Below are positions 61,306-64,000 of a stretch of DNA of 64,000 nt, piece after piece (the stretch's first letter is position 1; every line of letters begins with the position of its first letter). The DNA comes from Blastomonas sp. CACIA14H2 (GTDB lineage Bacteria > Pseudomonadota > Alphaproteobacteria > Sphingomonadales > Sphingomonadaceae). The notes beneath the pieces are model-generated. The model was not told the DNA's origin. It was given only the letters and a program-made list of their open reading frames with translations, and made no database searches. The stretch is from contig AYSC01000020.1 in the NCBI GenBank assembly GCA_000503195.1, forward strand, positions 1 through 64,000, written 5' to 3'. A program made the position numbers and the translations under genes.

Positions 61306-62670
61306 ATGACCAGCGCCACGCACGCTTCCGCCGCCGATTTCGCCGCGCCGCGCCCCGCGCCGCCACGGCTTTCGCTGCCGCGAATCGTCGAGATGAACCT
61401 CGGGTTCTTCGGGCTGCAGTTCAGCTTCGGCCTGCAACAGGCGAACATGACGCCGATCTACACCTTTCTCGGTGCGGACGAGGCAACGATGCCCTTGCTC
61501 TGGCTGGCCGGGCCGATGACCGGGCTGCTGATCCAGCCTTTGGTCGGCGCGCTGTCCGATCGCACCCGATCGAAGCTCGGCCGCCGCACCCCCTATTTCC
61601 TGATCGGCGCAGTGATCTGTTCGCTCTGCCTGTTCCTGATGCCCTATTCGAGCACCCTGTGGATGGCCGCGAGCCTGCTCTGGCTGCTCGATGCCGGCAA
61701 CAATATCACGATGGAGCCCTATCGCGCCTATGTTGCCGACCGGCTCGAGCCGGGGCAGCGGCCCGCCGGCTTTCTGGTGCAGAGCGCGTTCACCGGCCTC
61801 GCGCAATGCCTGTCGTACGCCGCGCCCAGCCTGCTCGTCGGCTTCGGCATCAGCCAGAATCTGGTCGATATGAACGGCATACCGGTGATCGTCCGCATCG
61901 CCTTCGTCATCGGCGCGATCCTCTCGATCTCGACCATCGTCTGGTCGGTGGTGCGCGTGCCCGAACTCAAGCTCAGCGACGCCGATCTCGCCGACATGGC
62001 GGCAAAGCCGATGGGGGCGGGGGCAGCGCTCGCCGAGATTCGCGATGCCTTCATCGCCATGCCCCGCCCGATGCGCCAGCTCGCCTGGGCCATGCTGTGC
62101 CAATGGTATGCGATGTTCGTCTACTGGCAGTTCATCGCGCTGTCGGTGTCGCGCACCCTGTTCCCGGCGGGCGAGGGCGCGAAGGCGTCGAGCGCGGACT
62201 TCATCTCCGCCTCGCTCACCGCGCAGCAGATGGGCGTCGCTTATAATGCGGTGTCGTTCGTCGCGGCGCTGGCACTGATCCCGATCGTGCGCAGGTTCGG
62301 CGCAAGGCCGGTGCACGCCCTGTGCCTCATCGCCTCGGGCCTGGCGATGCTCAGCCTGCCGATGCTCGACAGCCGCATCGCGATGTTCGTGCCGATGATC
62401 GGTATCGGCCTCGGCTGGGCAGGCATGATGGGCAATACCTATGTGATGCTCGCCGACTGCATCCCGCCCGAGCGCACCGGAGTTTATATGGGCATTTTCA
62501 ACATGTTCATCGTCATCCCCATGCTGATCGAGACGATGACCATGCCGCTGATCTATGGTCCGCTTCTCGGCTCCGATCCGCGCAACGCCATCCTGCTGGC
62601 GGGCATGCTGATGCTGTGCGGCGCGCTGGCCACGCTGATGGTCGGGCGGGGGCAGCGCATCGGGGCTTGA
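61306..62670 (+). CDS. MFS sugar transporter, probable sucrose:proton symporter
   Basis: 454 aa from the ATG at 61306 (AAGGAGAGGG upstream; a GTG at 61303 directly before is an alternative). Twelve membrane helices; GALSDRTRSKLGRRTPYFLIGA is the motif A region characteristic of the SLC45/GPH sucrose carrier group. It diverges from the receptor gene over the operator pair, and would move sucrose across the inner membrane to the cytoplasmic GH68 enzyme. Confidence 0.9.
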   Translation: MTSATHASAADFAAPRPAPPRLSLPRIVEMNLGFFGLQFSFGLQQANMTPIYTFLGADEATMPLLWLAGPMTGLLIQPLVGALSDRTRSKLGRRTPYFLIGAVICSLCLFLMPYSSTLWMAASLLWLLDAGNNITMEPYRAYVADRLEPGQRPAGFLVQSAFTGLAQCLSYAAPSLLVGFGISQNLVDMNGIPVIVRIAFVIGAILSISTIVWSVVRVPELKLSDADLADMAAKPMGAGAALAEIRDAFIAMPRPMRQLAWAMLCQWYAMFVYWQFIALSVSRTLFPAGEGAKASSADFISASLTAQQMGVAYNAVSFVAALALIPIVRRFGARPVHALCLIASGLAMLSLPMLDSRIAMFVPMIGIGLGWAGMMGNTYVMLADCIPPERTGVYMGIFNMFIVIPMLIETMTMPLIYGPLLGSDPRNAILLAGMLMLCGALATLMVGRGQRIGA

Positions 62671-62732
62671 ACTTGCGCGCAAACAGGCCGATTTAGGCGG
62701 TCGAACCAAAAGCGCAGAAAGAAGGCTCCTTT

Positions 62733-63359
62733 ATGTACGATACCGTCCGCGATGCCCTGGTCCCGATTGTCATCGAACAATCGAATCGCGGGGAACGCAG
62801 CTTTGACATTTTCTCGCGGCTGCTGCGTGAACGGATCGTCTTCGTGACCGGCGAGATCGAGGACAACATGGCCTCGCTGATCGTCGCGCAGCTGCTGTTC
62901 CTGGAATCGGAAAATCCGAAAAAGGACATCTTCATGTACATCAACTCGCCGGGCGGCGTGGTCACGGCGGGCATGGCGATCTATGACACGATGCAATATA
63001 TCCGTCCGCGCGTCGGCACGGTGTGCATCGGCCAGGCCGCGTCGATGGGCAGCTTCCTGCTCGCGGCGGGCGAGCCCGGCATGCGCACCGCGCTCGCCAA
63101 TGCGCGCATCATGGTGCACCAGCCCTCGGGCGGCGCGCGCGGCATGGCATCGGACATCGAGATCCAGGCGCGCGAGATCCTGCGCATCCGCAAGCGCATG
63201 AACGACCTGTACGTCAAGTTCACCGGCCGCAAGCTCGAGGAAATCGAGAAGGCGATGGATCGCGACACCTTCCTCGAAGCCGAAGAGGCCAAGGAATTCG
63301 GTCTGGTCGACCATGTGATGGAAAAGCGCCCCGCCCCTTCGGACGAGGCAGGAAATTAA
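62733..63359 (+). CDS. clpP: ATP-dependent Clp protease proteolytic subunit
   Basis: 208 aa. Catalytic Ser104 ([14 protein letters not shown]) and His129 ([19 protein letters not shown]), with the Asp in [25 protein letters not shown] at residues 70-75. It forms the 14-mer chamber that works with ClpX, whose gene follows by 163 nt. AAGGCTCC precedes the ATG. Confidence 0.98.
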   Translation: MYDTVRDALVPIVIEQSNRGERSFDIFSRLLRERIVFVTGEIEDNMASLIVAQLLFLESENPKKDIFMYINSPGGVVTAGMAIYDTMQYIRPRVGTVCIGQAASMGSFLLAAGEPGMRTALANARIMVHQPSGGARGMASDIEIQAREILRIRKRMNDLYVKFTGRKLEEIEKAMDRDTFLEAEEAKEFGLVDHVMEKRPAPSDEAGN

Positions 63360-63413
63360 CAAGGATTGCGCCCTATCACGGGCGCTGCAGGCCCTGGGCC
63401 GTGCAGGATTCGC

Positions 63414-63444
63414 CGCAACGCCCGTCGTCCGGGCGGGTGTTGCG
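63414..63444 (+). other. Hairpin in the clpP-clpX gap
   Basis: CGCAACGCCCG (63414-63424) and CGGGC...GTTGCG (63430-63444) pair around TCGTC, with GGGT bulged. No T run, so it may be an mRNA-stability or attenuation element rather than a terminator. Confidence 0.45.
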
Positions 63445-63522
63445 TGTTGAATTTCGCATTTTAGGCACTAGGCTGAAACGTTACGTTCCGGGCATAATGC
63501 AGCCGGAACAGAAGGATATGCT

Positions 63523-64000
<478 letters not shown>

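Overview
The window reads as a stretch of high-GC alphaproteobacterial chromosome, most likely from a sphingomonad (order Sphingomonadales). The basis is gene content and order: rpmH-rnpA-yidD-yidC-engB, tsaB-rimI, a miaB-phoH-ybeY-CorC run, a Ros/MucR regulator, a TonB-dependent receptor next to sugar genes, and clpP-clpX. Codon third positions are strongly G/C almost everywhere. No CRISPR array and no rRNA was seen; one tRNA (Leu, anticodon TAG) is present. The genus cannot be fixed from the sequence alone.

Layout. 0.1-12.9 kb: tldD, a compositionally odd secreted protein, DUF2442 and a ParDE toxin-antitoxin pair, aconitase (acnA), two small detoxification-type enzymes, then the ribosome/insertase block rpmH-rnpA-yidD-yidC-engB. 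12.9-21.1 kb: a glutathione transferase, an NAD-binding protein, aminopeptidase N, pgeF, a Cys/Met-metabolism PLP enzyme and a GT4 glycosyltransferase. 21.1-29.7 kb, almost all on the minus strand: CorC-like protein, ybeY, phoH, miaB, plsC, fur, MucR, rimI, tsaB, nitroreductase, NifU-like protein. 29.8-39.7 kb: a secreted M16 peptidase, tRNA-Leu, trigger factor with an unusual tail, a phytoene-dehydrogenase-like flavoprotein, feoAB, ssb and arsC. 39.7-43.3 kb: two tandem acetoacetate decarboxylase homologues, a patatin-like lipase and 3-hydroxybutyrate dehydrogenase, which together look like a ketone-body/polyhydroxybutyrate unit.

44.1-49.9 kb holds the most striking structure. The comM gene (Mg-chelatase-like AAA+ helicase of natural transformation) is cut by a complete 4,308-bp transposon at 44889-49196. 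It has perfect 27-bp terminal inverted repeats, an 8-bp target duplication (AGCGCTTC) and an IS1595/ISXO2-type transposase. Removing the element and one duplication restores a 504-codon comM frame exactly. The element carries lower-GC cargo: a two-helix membrane protein, a DUF6471 putative DNA-binding protein, a 77-aa protein, an ImmA/IrrE-like protein whose HExxH is degenerate, a coiled-coil/winged-helix protein, a 35-aa ORF, terminators, and palindromes next to several start codons.

50-54.3 kb: an HxlR-type regulator diverges from a six-gene run of two glutathione transferases, two VOC proteins, a DUF1428 protein and an SRPBCC protein. 54.4-56.6 kb: a ClpP-fold periplasmic protein, a small membrane protein and YghU. 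56.6-62.7 kb: a sucrose locus (fructokinase, leaderless GH68 sucrase, TonB receptor; divergent MFS sugar transporter) with two LacI-type operators in the divergent promoter region but no LacI gene in the window. The window ends with clpP and the start of clpX. Three copies of a two-hairpin intergenic repeat (1-60, 12151-12230, 22661-22743) and other repeat clusters occupy the longer gaps.
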